Shown here in pieces: positions 1 to 8,393 of a stretch of DNA of 64,000 nucleotides. The translations under genes and the position numbers were made by a program. Numbering within the stretch: position 1 is the first letter of the stretch; each line of letters begins with the position of its first letter. The stretch lies in the NCBI RefSeq assembly GCF_012273655.1, contig NZ_JAAWWP010000019.1:23652-87651 (forward strand). Direction: 5' to 3'. The notes under the pieces are model-generated. The model searched no databases. It was not told the origin of the DNA and saw only the letters and a program-made list of their open reading frames with translations. The stretch comes from Streptomyces physcomitrii (GTDB lineage: Bacteria > Actinomycetota > Actinomycetes > Streptomycetales > Streptomycetaceae).

Positions 1-1579
1 CCACGAACGCCGGGGCGTCCTTGGTGAGCACCGCGGTCTTCTTCAGCTTCTTGGCGACGGCGAAGGCCGTGGCCAGCGAGGCGTCGTCGGTCTGCTCGCC
101 GCGCACGATCTCCAGGAGCGGCAGGACCGCGACCGGGTTGAAGAAGTGGAAGCCGACGACCCGCTCGGGGTTCTTCAGCTTCGAGGCCATCTCGGAGACC
201 GAGAGCGAGGAGGTGTTGGTGGCGAGGATGGCGTGCGCCGGAGCGACCGCCTCGACCTCGGCGAACACCGTCTGCTTGACGCCGATCTCCTCGAAGACGG
301 CCTCGATGACGAAGTCCGCGTCCGAGAAGCCCTCGGCCTTGTCCAGGACACCGGTGACCAGCGCCTTGTAGCGGTTGGCGGTGTCCTGGTTGACGCGGCC
401 CTTGAGCAGCAGCTTGTCGATCTCCGCGTGGACGTAGCCCACGCCCTTGTCGATGCGCTCCTGGTCGATGTCGGTCAGCACGACCGGCACCTCGAGGCGG
501 CGCAGGAAGAGCAGCGCCAGCTGCGAGGCCATCAGGCCCGCGCCGACCACACCGACCTTGGTGACCGGGCGCGCCAGGTTCTTGTCCGGGGCACCGGCCG
601 GGCGCTTGGCGCGCTTCTGCACCAGGTTGAAGGCGTAGATGCCGCTGCGGAGTTCGCCGCCCATGATCAGGTCGGCGAGCGCCTTGTCCTCGGCGTCGTA
701 GGCCGACTGGAGGTCGCCGTTCTTGACCGCCGCGATGATGTCCAGCGCGCGGTAGGCGGCCGGGGCCGCGCCGTGCACCTTGGAGTCGGCGATCTCGCGG
801 CCCTTGGCCACCGCCGCGTCCCAGGAGGCACCGCGGTCGACCTCGGGGCGCTCGACCGTGGTCTCGCCCTTGAGGACGGAGGCGGTCCACAGCAGCGACT
901 GCTCCAGGAAGTCCGCGCCCTCGAAGAGGGCGTCGGCGATGCCCAGTTCGAAGACCTGGGGGCCCTTGAGCTGCTTGTTCTGGTTGAGCGAGTTCTCGAT
1001 GATGACCGAGACGGCCTTCTCCGGGCCGATCAGGTTCGGCAGCAGCGCGCAGCCGCCCCAGCCCGGCACCAGGCCGAGGAAGACCTCGGGCAGCGCGAAG
1101 GCGGGCAGCGACTTCACGACCGTGCGGTACGTGCAGTGCAGTCCGACCTCGACGCCGCCGCCCATCGCGGCACCGTTGTAGTACGCGAAGGTCGGCACGG
1201 CGAGTGAGGACAGGCGCTTGAAGACCTCGTGGCCGCTCCTGCCGATGGCGAGCGCGTCCTCGTGGTTCTTCAGGATCTCGACGCCCTTGAGGTCGGCGCC
1301 GACCGCGAAGATGAAAGGCTTGCCGGTCAGGCCCACGGCGACGATGGAGCCGTCCGCGGCCTCCTTCTCGACCTGGTCGAGGGCGGCGTTCAGATTCGCC
1401 AGCGAGCCGGGACCGAAGGTGGTCGGCTTGGTGTGGTCGAAGCCGTTGTCGAGGGTGATCAGCGCGAAGCGGCCGGCCCCCAGCGGCAGGTCGAGGTGGC
1501 GCACGTGCGCCGAGGTCACGACCTCGTCCGGGAAGAGCTCGGCTGCGCCCTTCAGCAGCTCGGCGGTGGTGGTGCTCAC
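1..1579 (-). CDS. fadB: FadB-type fatty-acid oxidation multienzyme (enoyl-CoA hydratase / 3-hydroxyacyl-CoA dehydrogenase), 3' end outside window
   Basis: About 526 residues are visible and the frame is still open at the window edge, so the C-terminal part is missing. The first ~300 residues read as an enoyl-CoA hydratase/crotonase domain (GKPFIFAVGADLKG, then NGAAMGGGVEVGLHC, which supplies the oxyanion glycine region). From about residue 350 a Rossmann NAD-binding domain follows (KVGVVGAGLMASQLA), then the 3-hydroxyacyl-CoA dehydrogenase segment NTSSLSVSEMA and VVGFHFFNPV. The protein should hydrate enoyl-CoA and oxidise 3-hydroxyacyl-CoA in beta-oxidation. The GTG start overlaps the thiolase stop by four bases (GTGA), so the two are translationally coupled and form the usual FadAB pair with the thiolase first. 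Cytosolic; no membrane segment is seen in the visible part. Confidence 0.93.
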   Translation of the reverse strand, partial: MSTTTAELLKGAAELFPDEVVTSAHVRHLDLPLGAGRFALITLDNGFDHTKPTTFGPGSLANLNAALDQVEKEAADGSIVAVGLTGKPFIFAVGADLKGVEILKNHEDALAIGRSGHEVFKRLSSLAVPTFAYYNGAAMGGGVEVGLHCTYRTVVKSLPAFALPEVFLGLVPGWGGCALLPNLIGPEKAVSVIIENSLNQNKQLKGPQVFELGIADALFEGADFLEQSLLWTASVLKGETTVERPEVDRGASWDAAVAKGREIADSKVHGAAPAAYRALDIIAAVKNGDLQSAYDAEDKALADLIMGGELRSGIYAFNLVQKRAKRPAGAPDKNLARPVTKVGVVGAGLMASQLALLFLRRLEVPVVLTDIDQERIDKGVGYVHAEIDKLLLKGRVNQDTANRYKALVTGVLDKAEGFSDADFVIEAVFEEIGVKQTVFAEVEAVAPAHAILATNTSSLSVSEMASKLKNPERVVGFHFFNPVAVLPLLEIVRGEQTDDASLATAFAVAKKLKKTAVLTKDAPAFV

Positions 1580-2796
1580 TTGGTGCCTCCGTCGAAGTGG
1601 GGGTTCTCCCAGATGGTGGTCGCACCCATGCCGAATCCGACGCACATGCTGGTCAGGCCGTAGCGGACGTGCGGCTGCTCCTCGAACTGGCGGGCCAGCT
1701 GGGTCAGCAGGCGCACCCCGGAGGAGGCCAGCGGGTGACCGAAGGCGATCGCGCCGCCGTACTGGTTGACGCGCGGGTCGTCGTCGGCGATGCCGTAGTG
1801 GTCGAGCAGGGCGATCACCTGGACGGCGAAGGCCTCGTTCAGCTCGAAGAGGCCGATGTCCGAGATGGACAGGCCCGCCTTGGCGAGCGCCTTCTCGGTG
1901 GCCGGGACCGGGCCGTAGCCCATGACCTCGGGCTCCACCCCGGCGAAGGCGTAGGAGACCAGGCGCATCTTGACCGGCAGCTCGTGCTCGCGCGCGAAGT
2001 CCTCGGCGGCGATGATCGAGGCGGTGGCGCCGTCGTTGAGACCGGCGGCGTTGCCCGCGGTGACCCGGCCGTGCGGACGGAAGGGGGTCTTCAGGCCGGC
2101 GAGGTTCTCCAGAGTGGTGCCCGGGCGCATCGGCTCGTCGGCGGTGGCCAGGCCCCAGCCGGTCTCCCCGCCCTCGGGGCTGGTGCGGCGGATCGCGATC
2201 GGCACCAGGTCCTGCTGGATCCTGCCGTTGGCGTACGCCTTGGCGGCCTTCTCCTGGGAGAGCACCGCGTACTCGTCGGCGCGCTGCTTGGTCAGCTGCG
2301 GGAAGCGGTCGTGCAGGTTCTCCGCGGTCATGCCCATGAACATGGCGGACTGGTCGACCAGCTTCTCGCTGACGAAGCGCGGGTTCGGGTCGACGCCCTC
2401 GCCCATCGGGTGGCGGCCCATGTGCTCGACACCGCCCGCGATGACGGCGTCGTAGGCGCCGAAGGCGATGGAGCCCGCGGTGGTGGTCACCGCGGTGAGC
2501 GCACCGGCGCACATCCGGTCGATCGAGTAGCCGGGCACCGACTGCGGCAGTCCCGCGAGGATGCCGGCCGTACGGCCGAGGGTCAGGCCCTGGTCGCCGA
2601 TCTGGGTGGTCGCGGCGATGGCGACCTCGTCGATCTTGGCCGGGTCGAGGCCGGGGTTGCGGCGCAGCAGCTCCCGGATCGACTTGACGACCAGGTCGTC
2701 GGCGCGGGTCTCGTGGTAGATGCCCTTCGGGCCCGCCTTGCCGAACGGGGTACGGACGCCGTCGACGAAGACGACGTCCCTCACGGTACGAGGCAC
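1576..2796 (-). CDS. fadA: Acetyl-CoA acyltransferase (thiolase, FadA-type)
   Basis: A 406-residue thiolase that cleaves 3-ketoacyl-CoA with CoA at the end of beta-oxidation. Motifs are in thiolase order: N-terminal VVFVDGVRTPFGK, nucleophilic Cys in DRMCAGALTAV, NEAFAVQ, GGAIAFGHPLASSG with the catalytic His, and the second Cys in LTSMCVGFGMG. The frame is open further upstream (to 2847), but the GTG at 2794-2796 is chosen because GGAGGAG lies at normal spacing before it and the family N-terminus begins immediately after. It is the first gene of the fadAB pair. Its promoter must lie in the 264-bp gap that also holds the terminator of the upstream RNase D gene. Confidence 0.95.
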   Translation of the reverse strand: MPRTVRDVVFVDGVRTPFGKAGPKGIYHETRADDLVVKSIRELLRRNPGLDPAKIDEVAIAATTQIGDQGLTLGRTAGILAGLPQSVPGYSIDRMCAGALTAVTTTAGSIAFGAYDAVIAGGVEHMGRHPMGEGVDPNPRFVSEKLVDQSAMFMGMTAENLHDRFPQLTKQRADEYAVLSQEKAAKAYANGRIQQDLVPIAIRRTSPEGGETGWGLATADEPMRPGTTLENLAGLKTPFRPHGRVTAGNAAGLNDGATASIIAAEDFAREHELPVKMRLVSYAFAGVEPEVMGYGPVPATEKALAKAGLSISDIGLFELNEAFAVQVIALLDHYGIADDDPRVNQYGGAIAFGHPLASSGVRLLTQLARQFEEQPHVRYGLTSMCVGFGMGATTIWENPHFDGGTK

Positions 2797-2968
2797 GATG
2801 GCTCTCCTCCAGAATGCGGGATGGCACTGCCGCGCGGCACGCCCCAACTGACCGGCGTGCTGCGAATACCGCCATGCTACTTACGAGTAACCAGGCTGCC
2901 CAGTCCTGCGGGCATGAGCGGCGAAGGTCACACCCGGTTGCCGCCCCCGCCCGACCCCGGAACGGCAC

Positions 2969-3009
2969 AGCCGGTCCACCCGGGGGTGGAGATCCCGGGT
3001 GGACCGGCT
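2969..3009 (-). terminator. Strong hairpin terminator of the RNase D gene
   Basis: Perfect 16-bp inverted repeat (arms 2969-2984 and 2994-3009, 9-base loop) 52 bases after the RNase D stop. There is no U-tract, which is common for actinomycete terminators. Confidence 0.8.
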
Positions 3010-3060
3010 GGTCAGCGCTGTGCCTGAGAGGCTCTCGGCGCCCGATCCGGCGGCGGTGCC

Positions 3061-4338
3061 TCAGTCGCTCTTCGCGGCCAGCGCCCTCACCAGGAGCGGT
3101 GTCACCTGCTCGATCTGCCAGGCGCGCGCCCCGTGCGAGGCGAGCGCGGCGGCCACCGACTCCTCGTCGGCGTCGGCGGGCGGCTCCCAGCAGACGCGGC
3201 GCACGGTGTCCGGGGTGATCAGGTTCTCCTGCGGCATGTTCAACCGCTCGGCAAGGGCCGAGACCCCGGCGCGCGCGGCCGAGAGCCGGGCGGCGGCCTC
3301 CGGGTCCTTGTCGGCCCAGGCCCGGGGCGGCGGCGGGCCCGTCACCTGCTGGCCCGGCTGCGGCAGCGCCGACTCGGGCAGGGCCTTCGCCCGGTCCACC
3401 GCGGACTGCCACTGGTCGAGCTGGCGCCGGCCGACCCGGCTGCCGAAGCCGGGCAGCGCGCCGAGGGCCTGGCCGTCCGCGGGCAGGGCGAGCGCCGCCT
3501 CCACGATGGCCGCGTCGCCGAGCACCTTGCCGGGGGAGATGTCCCGGCGCTGGGCGATCCGGTCGCGCGCCTGCCACAGCTCGCGCACCACGGCCATCTG
3601 CCGCCGGCGGCGCACCTTGTGCATCCCGGAGGTGCGGCGCCAGGGGTCCTTGCGCGGCGGGGCGGGCGGCGCCGCGGCGATCGCGGCGAACTCCTGGTGG
3701 GCCCAGTCGAGTTTGCCCTGCCGGTCGAGCTCCTTCTCCAGCGCGTCGCGCAGGTCCACCAGGAGTTCCACGTCGAGCGCGGCATAGCGCAGCCAGGGCT
3801 CGGGCAGCGGCCGGGTCGACCAGTCGACCGCGGAGTGGCCCTTCTCCAGTACGTAGCCGAGCACGCCCTCGACCATGGCGCCGAGGCCGACCCGCGGGAA
3901 CCCGGCGAGGCGGCCGGCGAGTTCGGTGTCGAAGAGGCGGCTCGGGACCATGCCTATGTCGCGCAGGCAGGGGAGGTCCTGGGTGGCCGCGTGCAGCACC
4001 CACTCGGCGTCGCCGATCGCGGCGCCGAGCCCGGACAGGTCGGGGCAGGCGACGGGGTCGATCAGCGCGCTGCCCGCGCCCTCGCGGCGCAGCTGCACGA
4101 GATAGGCGCGCTGGCCGTAGCGGTAGCCGGAGGCGCGCTCCGCGTCGACGGCGACGGGGCCGGTGCCCGCGGCGAAGGCGGCGGTCACCGCGGCGAGCGA
4201 CTCCTCGTCGGCGGTGACCGGCGGGATGCCCTCGCGGGGCTCGAGCAAGGGGGTCGGCGCCTTTTCGACGTCGTCCGGAGGAGCGCCTCCGGTGGTTCGC
4301 AGTGGGCTGTCTGCTGCGGTCTCTTGGGCGTCGGTCAC
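3061..4338 (-). CDS. rnd: Ribonuclease D (3'-5' exoribonuclease with HRDC domain)
   Basis: 425 residues. The N-terminal half carries the DEDD exonuclease motifs: VAVDAERASGYRY (metal-binding Asp and Glu), ATQDLPCL, and ALDVELLVDLRD near the end of the nuclease domain. The second half includes an HRDC domain (ARDRIAQRRDISPGKVLGD to ALPGFGSR), the nucleic-acid-binding module of RNase D and RecQ. It should trim 3' ends of structured RNAs in the cytosol. The first ~40 residues are low-complexity. The GTG at 4338 is the first start in frame. A TTGACGG sits directly upstream, so the transcript may have a very short leader; this is inference. The gene is monocistronic, with a strong hairpin behind it. 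Confidence 0.93.
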   Translation of the reverse strand: MTDAQETAADSPLRTTGGAPPDDVEKAPTPLLEPREGIPPVTADEESLAAVTAAFAAGTGPVAVDAERASGYRYGQRAYLVQLRREGAGSALIDPVACPDLSGLGAAIGDAEWVLHAATQDLPCLRDIGMVPSRLFDTELAGRLAGFPRVGLGAMVEGVLGYVLEKGHSAVDWSTRPLPEPWLRYAALDVELLVDLRDALEKELDRQGKLDWAHQEFAAIAAAPPAPPRKDPWRRTSGMHKVRRRRQMAVVRELWQARDRIAQRRDISPGKVLGDAAIVEAALALPADGQALGALPGFGSRVGRRQLDQWQSAVDRAKALPESALPQPGQQVTGPPPPRAWADKDPEAAARLSAARAGVSALAERLNMPQENLITPDTVRRVCWEPPADADEESVAAALASHGARAWQIEQVTPLLVRALAAKSD

Positions 4339-4435
4339 CCGTCAAGGGTATCTGCCTGCCCGAACGCCCGAGCTGCGCCTTCGCACGAAAACACCCCTCA
4401 CCTGCGCGGGAGTGGCCCGCGACCGGCGCACGGCA

Positions 4436-4481
4436 GCGCGCGGGGCCCCCGCCGGGACGGTCCGGCGAGGGCCCCGCGCGC
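4436..4481 (-). terminator. Hairpin terminator of the LuxR-type regulator gene
   Basis: 18-bp stem with one mismatch (4436-4453 / 4464-4481, 10-base loop), 19 bases after the stop of the gene at 4500-5162 and before the RNase D start. Confidence 0.7.
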
Positions 4482-4499
4482 CAGGGGAGGACGGATGGC

Positions 4500-5162
4500 T
4501 CAGTGGATGATGCCGGTCCGCAGCGCGACCGCGACCATGCCGGCCCGGTCACCGGTGCCCAGCTTGCGGGCGATGCGGGCCAGGTGCGATTTGACGGTCA
4601 GCGCGGACAGGCCCATCGAGACGCCGATGGCCTTGTTGGACTGCCCCTCGGCGACCAGGCGCAGCACCTCGACCTCGCGGCCCGACAGCTCGCGGTAGCC
4701 GCCCGGGTGGCTCGGGGCACCCGGGGGGCGGCGGTGCATCCGGGCCGCGGCGGCGCCGATGGGGGCGGCGCCGGGACGGGTGGGGAGCCCGATGTTGGTA
4801 CGGGTACCGGTGACCACGTAGCCCTTCACCCCGCCCGCGAGGGCGTTGCGTACGGCTCCGATGTCGTCGGCGGCCGACAGGGCAAGGCCGTTGGGCCAGC
4901 CCGCGGCGCGGGTCTCGGACAGCAGCGTCAGGCCGCTGCCGTCGGGCAGGTGGACGTCGGCGACACAGATGTCGCGGGGATTGGTGATTCGGGGTCGTGC
5001 CTCCGCGATCGACGACGCCTCGATGACGTCGCGCACTCCGAGCGCCCACAGGTGACGGGTGACGGTGGAGCGGACCCGGGGGTCGGCCACCACCACCATG
5101 GCGGTCGGCTTGTTCGGGCGGTAGGCGACCAGGCTTGCGGGCTGCTCGAGGAGAACGGACAC
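4500..5162 (-). CDS. Orphan NarL/LuxR-family response regulator with an atypical receiver
   Basis: 220 residues. A receiver-like domain covers about 20-125 and a LuxR/GerE helix-turn-helix about 155-218 (LSGREVEVLRLVAEGQSNKAIG, then LTVKSHLARIARKLG). The presumed phospho-acceptor Asp69 is present (ADVHLPDGSG). The acidic pocket has only one Asp (VVADPRVR, Asp27) instead of the usual pair, and the conserved Lys of the fifth strand is replaced (GYVVTGTRT). Phosphorylation may therefore be absent or unconventional. No histidine kinase gene lies nearby. It should be a DNA-binding transcription regulator; its targets cannot be told from the sequence. The ATG at 5162 is the first good start. The gene stands alone between two hairpin terminators. 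Confidence 0.88.
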   Translation of the reverse strand: MSVLLEQPASLVAYRPNKPTAMVVVADPRVRSTVTRHLWALGVRDVIEASSIAEARPRITNPRDICVADVHLPDGSGLTLLSETRAAGWPNGLALSAADDIGAVRNALAGGVKGYVVTGTRTNIGLPTRPGAAPIGAAAARMHRRPPGAPSHPGGYRELSGREVEVLRLVAEGQSNKAIGVSMGLSALTVKSHLARIARKLGTGDRAGMVAVALRTGIIH

Positions 5163-5447
5163 CAGGCCTCCTGGGGTGCGGGAACGGCGTCGGCTTGGGG
5201 GGAGAAGCCGTAACGAACCGTGCTTTGTAGGTCACAGACCTCTTCGGCAGCGGGGGCGGCGGCCTTTAGGCAATGATCACGATTTAGTGAGTAACAATTC
5301 GCGCAATTCGGACGCACGATCGATCAGGAGCAGAGCGAACCGGTCCGGAACCGGCCCCGCTCGGGGCGGTGGAGGCGCCAGAAAGACGGCAGAAAGATCA
5401 CAGAACCCGGTGGAAAACGCACCGGAACGATCATGCCGCGGGTCGGC
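5163..5447 (-). promoter_or_regulatory. Intergenic region upstream of the response regulator
   Basis: No gene is seen here. Around 5268-5310 there is a clearly AT-richer island for this genome, with TGATCA and two copies of CAATTCG nine bases apart. It is the probable promoter/operator region for the downstream regulator. I could not assign -10 and -35 boxes with confidence. Confidence 0.4.
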
Positions 5448-5476
5448 GGCGCCCGGGCGATTGGCCCCCGGGCGCC
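5448..5476 (-). terminator. Hairpin terminator of the DUF3000 gene
   Basis: Perfect 10-bp stem (5448-5457 / 5467-5476, loop of 9) 19 bases beyond the DUF3000 stop codon. Confidence 0.65.
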
Positions 5477-5495
5477 GACCGCCCGGGGTGTGCGC

Positions 5496-6206
5496 TCAGT
5501 GCGCCTCGGGCCCCCGCCGCTGCGGCAGCGTCACCACCGAGCCGTCGGAGGGCGCGAGGGGCGGCAGCCCGGCCAGTTGGCACAGGAGTTCGCACCAGGC
5601 CGCGAGATGACCGGCGGTGTCGGGGGCCTGACCGGCGCTCTCGTACGGGGTCCAGGAGGCGCGGATCTCGATCTGGCTGGCCGGCGGGCGTTCGGCGAGG
5701 CCGCCGAAGTGCTGCGAGGAGGCGCGGGTGACGGTGCCGCCGGGCTCCTTCACGGTGAGGCCCCGCGACTGCAGGGCGCCGGTCAGCCAGGACCAGCAGA
5801 CCTCGGGCAGCAGCGGGTCCGCCGCCATCTCCGGCTCCAGTTCCGCGCGTACCAGGGTGACCAGGCGGAAGCCGCCCTGCCAGGCCTCGTGGCCCGCCGG
5901 GTCGTGGAGCAGGATGAGGCGGCCGTCGGCGAGGTCGTCCTCGCCGTCCAGTACGGCCGCCTCCAGGGCGTGGGCGTGCGGGGCCAGGCGCCGGGGCGCG
6001 CGGACCGTCTCGATCTCGATGCCGGGGCGCAGCCGCGCCGAGTGGAGCTGCTCGACGGCGGCACGGAACACCGGCGGAACCTGCTCCGCCGGTGCCCGCT
6101 CCGCCTCCTGCGCCGTACTCTTCTCCGCCTCTTTCGCCGCTTCCCTCTCCCGGGGAGTGTCTGTTCCGCCAGCACCGTCCGACACGTGTCCTTGAGCCGC
6201 AGCCAT
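5496..6206 (-). CDS. DUF3000 domain-containing protein
   Basis: 236 residues. The first ~45 residues are Ala/Glu-rich and probably unstructured. The rest is the compact domain typical of actinobacterial DUF3000 proteins (PPVFRAAVEQLHSARLRPGIE through RLVTLVRAELEPEMAADPLLPEVCWSW). No signal peptide, membrane segment or catalytic motif is visible, so the function is unknown and the protein is probably cytosolic. The start is uncertain: ATG at 6206 is used, and GTG at 6185 is the alternative. The longer upstream frame to 6437 is rejected because its sequence is non-coding in character. It is divergent from hemE across a 245-bp gap, an arrangement that may reflect shared control but does not prove it. 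Confidence 0.85.
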   Translation of the reverse strand: MAAAQGHVSDGAGGTDTPREREAAKEAEKSTAQEAERAPAEQVPPVFRAAVEQLHSARLRPGIEIETVRAPRRLAPHAHALEAAVLDGEDDLADGRLILLHDPAGHEAWQGGFRLVTLVRAELEPEMAADPLLPEVCWSWLTGALQSRGLTVKEPGGTVTRASSQHFGGLAERPPASQIEIRASWTPYESAGQAPDTAGHLAAWCELLCQLAGLPPLAPSDGSVVTLPQRRGPEAH

Positions 6207-6451
6207 GCCGAGGAGGGTAAGGGGAAGCGGGGCCGCACGCAGGGAGGGACACCCCCGCGCCGCGCCCACCGGCCGGATCTTGTCGTGACCTTGGCCGATC
6301 CCGGCGCCCGGCCCCGCGGGGATACCGCCCGCACCCGGCCCCGGACCGCGGGGTCGCCGGACCGCGGCAGCGGAACCGGCGATGCTCCCGGTGGCCGGAA
6401 TGCGCCGTCCCCGCGCGCGGCGGGCCGTCCGGAGCATGGGAGGATTCCCCG

Positions 6452-7558
6452 GTGAGCGCCAACGACCTGCCCCCAGCTCAGTCCTCCGTCACGGCCGGGG
6501 AGGCCCCCGCCGCGGGCCGGGCCCCGAGGAGTACGTACGACTCCGCCTTCCTGCGCGCCTGCCGCCGGGAGCCGGTGCCGCACACCCCGGTCTGGTTCAT
6601 GCGGCAGGCGGGCCGCTCGCTGCCCGAGTACCTGAAGGCGCGCGAGGGCATCCCCATGCTGGAGTCCTGCATGCGGCCCGAGCTGGTCGCCGAGATCACC
6701 CTGCAGCCGGTGCGCCGCCACAAGGTCGACGCGGCGATCTACTTCAGCGACATCGTGGTCCCGCTCAAGGCCATCGGCATCGACCTGGACATCAAGCCGG
6801 GCGTCGGCCCCGTCGTCGAGCGGCCGGTGCGCACCCGCGCCGACCTCGACCGGCTGCGCGCGCTCACGCCCGAGGACGTCTCCTACGTCACCGAGGCGAT
6901 CGGCCTGCTCACCGCCGAACTCGGGGCCACCCCGCTGATCGGCTTCGCCGGGGCGCCCTTCACCCTGGCCAGCTATCTCGTGGAGGGCGGCCCGTCCCGC
7001 AACCACGAGCACACCAAGGCGATGATGTACGGCGATCCGCAGCTGTGGGCCGACCTGCTCGACCGCCTCGCGGACATCACCTCGGCCTTCCTCAGGGTGC
7101 AGATCGAGGCGGGCGCCTCCGCGGTGCAGCTCTTCGACTCCTGGGTGGGCGCCCTCTCCCCGGCCGACTACCGCCGCTCGGTGCTGCCCGCCTCCGCCAA
7201 GGTCTTCGCGGCCACCGCCGGGTACGGCGTCCCGCGCATCCACTTCGGCGTCGGCACCGGCGAACTGCTCGGACTGCTCGGCGAGGCCGGGGCGGATGTC
7301 GTCGGCGTCGACTGGCGGGTGCCCCTGGACGAGGCCGCGCGCCGGGTCGGCCCCGGCAAGGCGCTCCAGGGCAACCTCGACCCCGCCGTGCTCTTCGCCG
7401 GTCCGGAGGCCGTGGAGGCCAAGACCCGGGAGATCCTGGACGCGGCCGCCGGTCTCGACGGCCATGTCTTCAACCTCGGCCACGGGGTGCTGCCCACCAC
7501 CGACCCGGACGCGCTGAGCAGGCTCGTGGAGTACGTGCACACCCAGACCAAGCGCTGA
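6452..7558 (+). CDS. hemE: Uroporphyrinogen decarboxylase (HemE)
   Basis: 368 residues, the usual size. It decarboxylates the four acetate side chains of uroporphyrinogen III to give coproporphyrinogen III in the cytosol. The family signature PVWFMRQAGRSLPEY is at about residues 47-61, followed by YFSDIVVPLKAIGIDLDIKPG (substrate cleft), IGFAGAPFTLASYLVEGG and FNLGHGVLP near the end. The GTG start has GGAGG eight bases upstream. Two later steps of the coproporphyrin-dependent haem route, hemY and hemQ, lie about 12 kb away at 19.5-21.7 kb; the exopolysaccharide genes separate them from hemE. Confidence 0.97.
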   Translation: MSANDLPPAQSSVTAGEAPAAGRAPRSTYDSAFLRACRREPVPHTPVWFMRQAGRSLPEYLKAREGIPMLESCMRPELVAEITLQPVRRHKVDAAIYFSDIVVPLKAIGIDLDIKPGVGPVVERPVRTRADLDRLRALTPEDVSYVTEAIGLLTAELGATPLIGFAGAPFTLASYLVEGGPSRNHEHTKAMMYGDPQLWADLLDRLADITSAFLRVQIEAGASAVQLFDSWVGALSPADYRRSVLPASAKVFAATAGYGVPRIHFGVGTGELLGLLGEAGADVVGVDWRVPLDEAARRVGPGKALQGNLDPAVLFAGPEAVEAKTREILDAAAGLDGHVFNLGHGVLPTTDPDALSRLVEYVHTQTKR

Positions 7559-7589
7559 ACTCCCGGGCCGCGCACGGCTGTTCGCCCGC

Positions 7590-8393
7590 TCAGCAGGCCT
7601 GCCGCCAGCTGCCCAGATCCAGCCGTTTGCGTACCGAGGACAGACCGATCCGGCGGCTGCCCGGGCAGAAGCTGCCGGGTGCGACCGCGTACTCGGCGTG
7701 GAAGACCGCCTTTCCCGCGTCGAGGAAGGGCCGCAGCCGCTCGCACTCGTGGAACTGCGCGCACTGCTCGTTGACGGCGAAGTCGAAGTCGTCGACGAGT
7801 GCGGGGATCTGCGCGAGGTCGTTCTTCAGGCCCACCGCGAGACCGCGTTCGTGGGCGAGCGCGGCCAGCATCCGGTTGTAGCCGAGCTGGTCGGCGGCGG
7901 TGAGCGGGAAGCCGGTGTCCTCCTGGTAGGCGTCGAGGAGATCGGGTTCGACGGCGTCGAAGCCCTTCGCCCGGCACATGTCGAAGCGGGCGGCCATCAG
8001 CGGGCGCAGCCGCTCCCGCTGCCGGATGTCCAGCCAGCGCTCCCCGGGCCAGCCGTTCTGCCCGCCGCGCAGCGCGGCCGGGAAGTCGTCCGCGTCGGGC
8101 CGGAAGGACTCCCAGGCCCCGGCGTTGACGTAGCAGATCACCCGGCGCCCGTCCCGGTGCAGCCGCCGTACCTGGGCGCGGCTGGTCTCGAAGCCGTCCA
8201 CGTCGTAGACCGGTACGTCCACGCCGGTGTCGAGCGGGCCGCTGAGCTGCCACTGCCAGTCGCTGCCCGGCCGCGGATGCCAGCGGGCGGGCGGCGGCCG
8301 GTGGTCCTCGCCCCCGCCGGTGGCGCAGGCGGCGAGCAGGCCGAGCAGGAGCAGCAGGCACAGCCGGGCCGGGTGGGCGGCGCGCAGGTTCAC
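7590..8393 (-). CDS. GH114-family (endo-alpha-1,4-polygalactosaminidase-like) lipoprotein
   Basis: 267 residues. The N-terminus is a lipoprotein signal: hydrophobic LCLLLLLGLLAAC with the lipid-accepting Cys23, so the protein should be anchored outside the membrane. The rest is a TIM-barrel GH114-like hydrolase: WQWQLSGPLDTGVDVPVYDVDG, VICYVNAGAWESFRPD, GFDAVEPDLLDAY (likely catalytic Asp/Glu strand) and GLAVGLKNDL. Known GH114 enzymes cut alpha-1,4-linked galactosamine-containing polymers, which fits the Pel-like genes upstream. The start is GTG at 8391-8393, overlapping the preceding stop (GTGA) and giving a clean lipobox; an earlier in-frame start at 8477 would overlap the neighbour by 88 bp. 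It is the last gene of the locus, 31 bp from the convergent end of hemE. Confidence 0.85.
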   Translation of the reverse strand: MNLRAAHPARLCLLLLLGLLAACATGGGEDHRPPPARWHPRPGSDWQWQLSGPLDTGVDVPVYDVDGFETSRAQVRRLHRDGRRVICYVNAGAWESFRPDADDFPAALRGGQNGWPGERWLDIRQRERLRPLMAARFDMCRAKGFDAVEPDLLDAYQEDTGFPLTAADQLGYNRMLAALAHERGLAVGLKNDLAQIPALVDDFDFAVNEQCAQFHECERLRPFLDAGKAVFHAEYAVAPGSFCPGSRRIGLSSVRKRLDLGSWRQAC

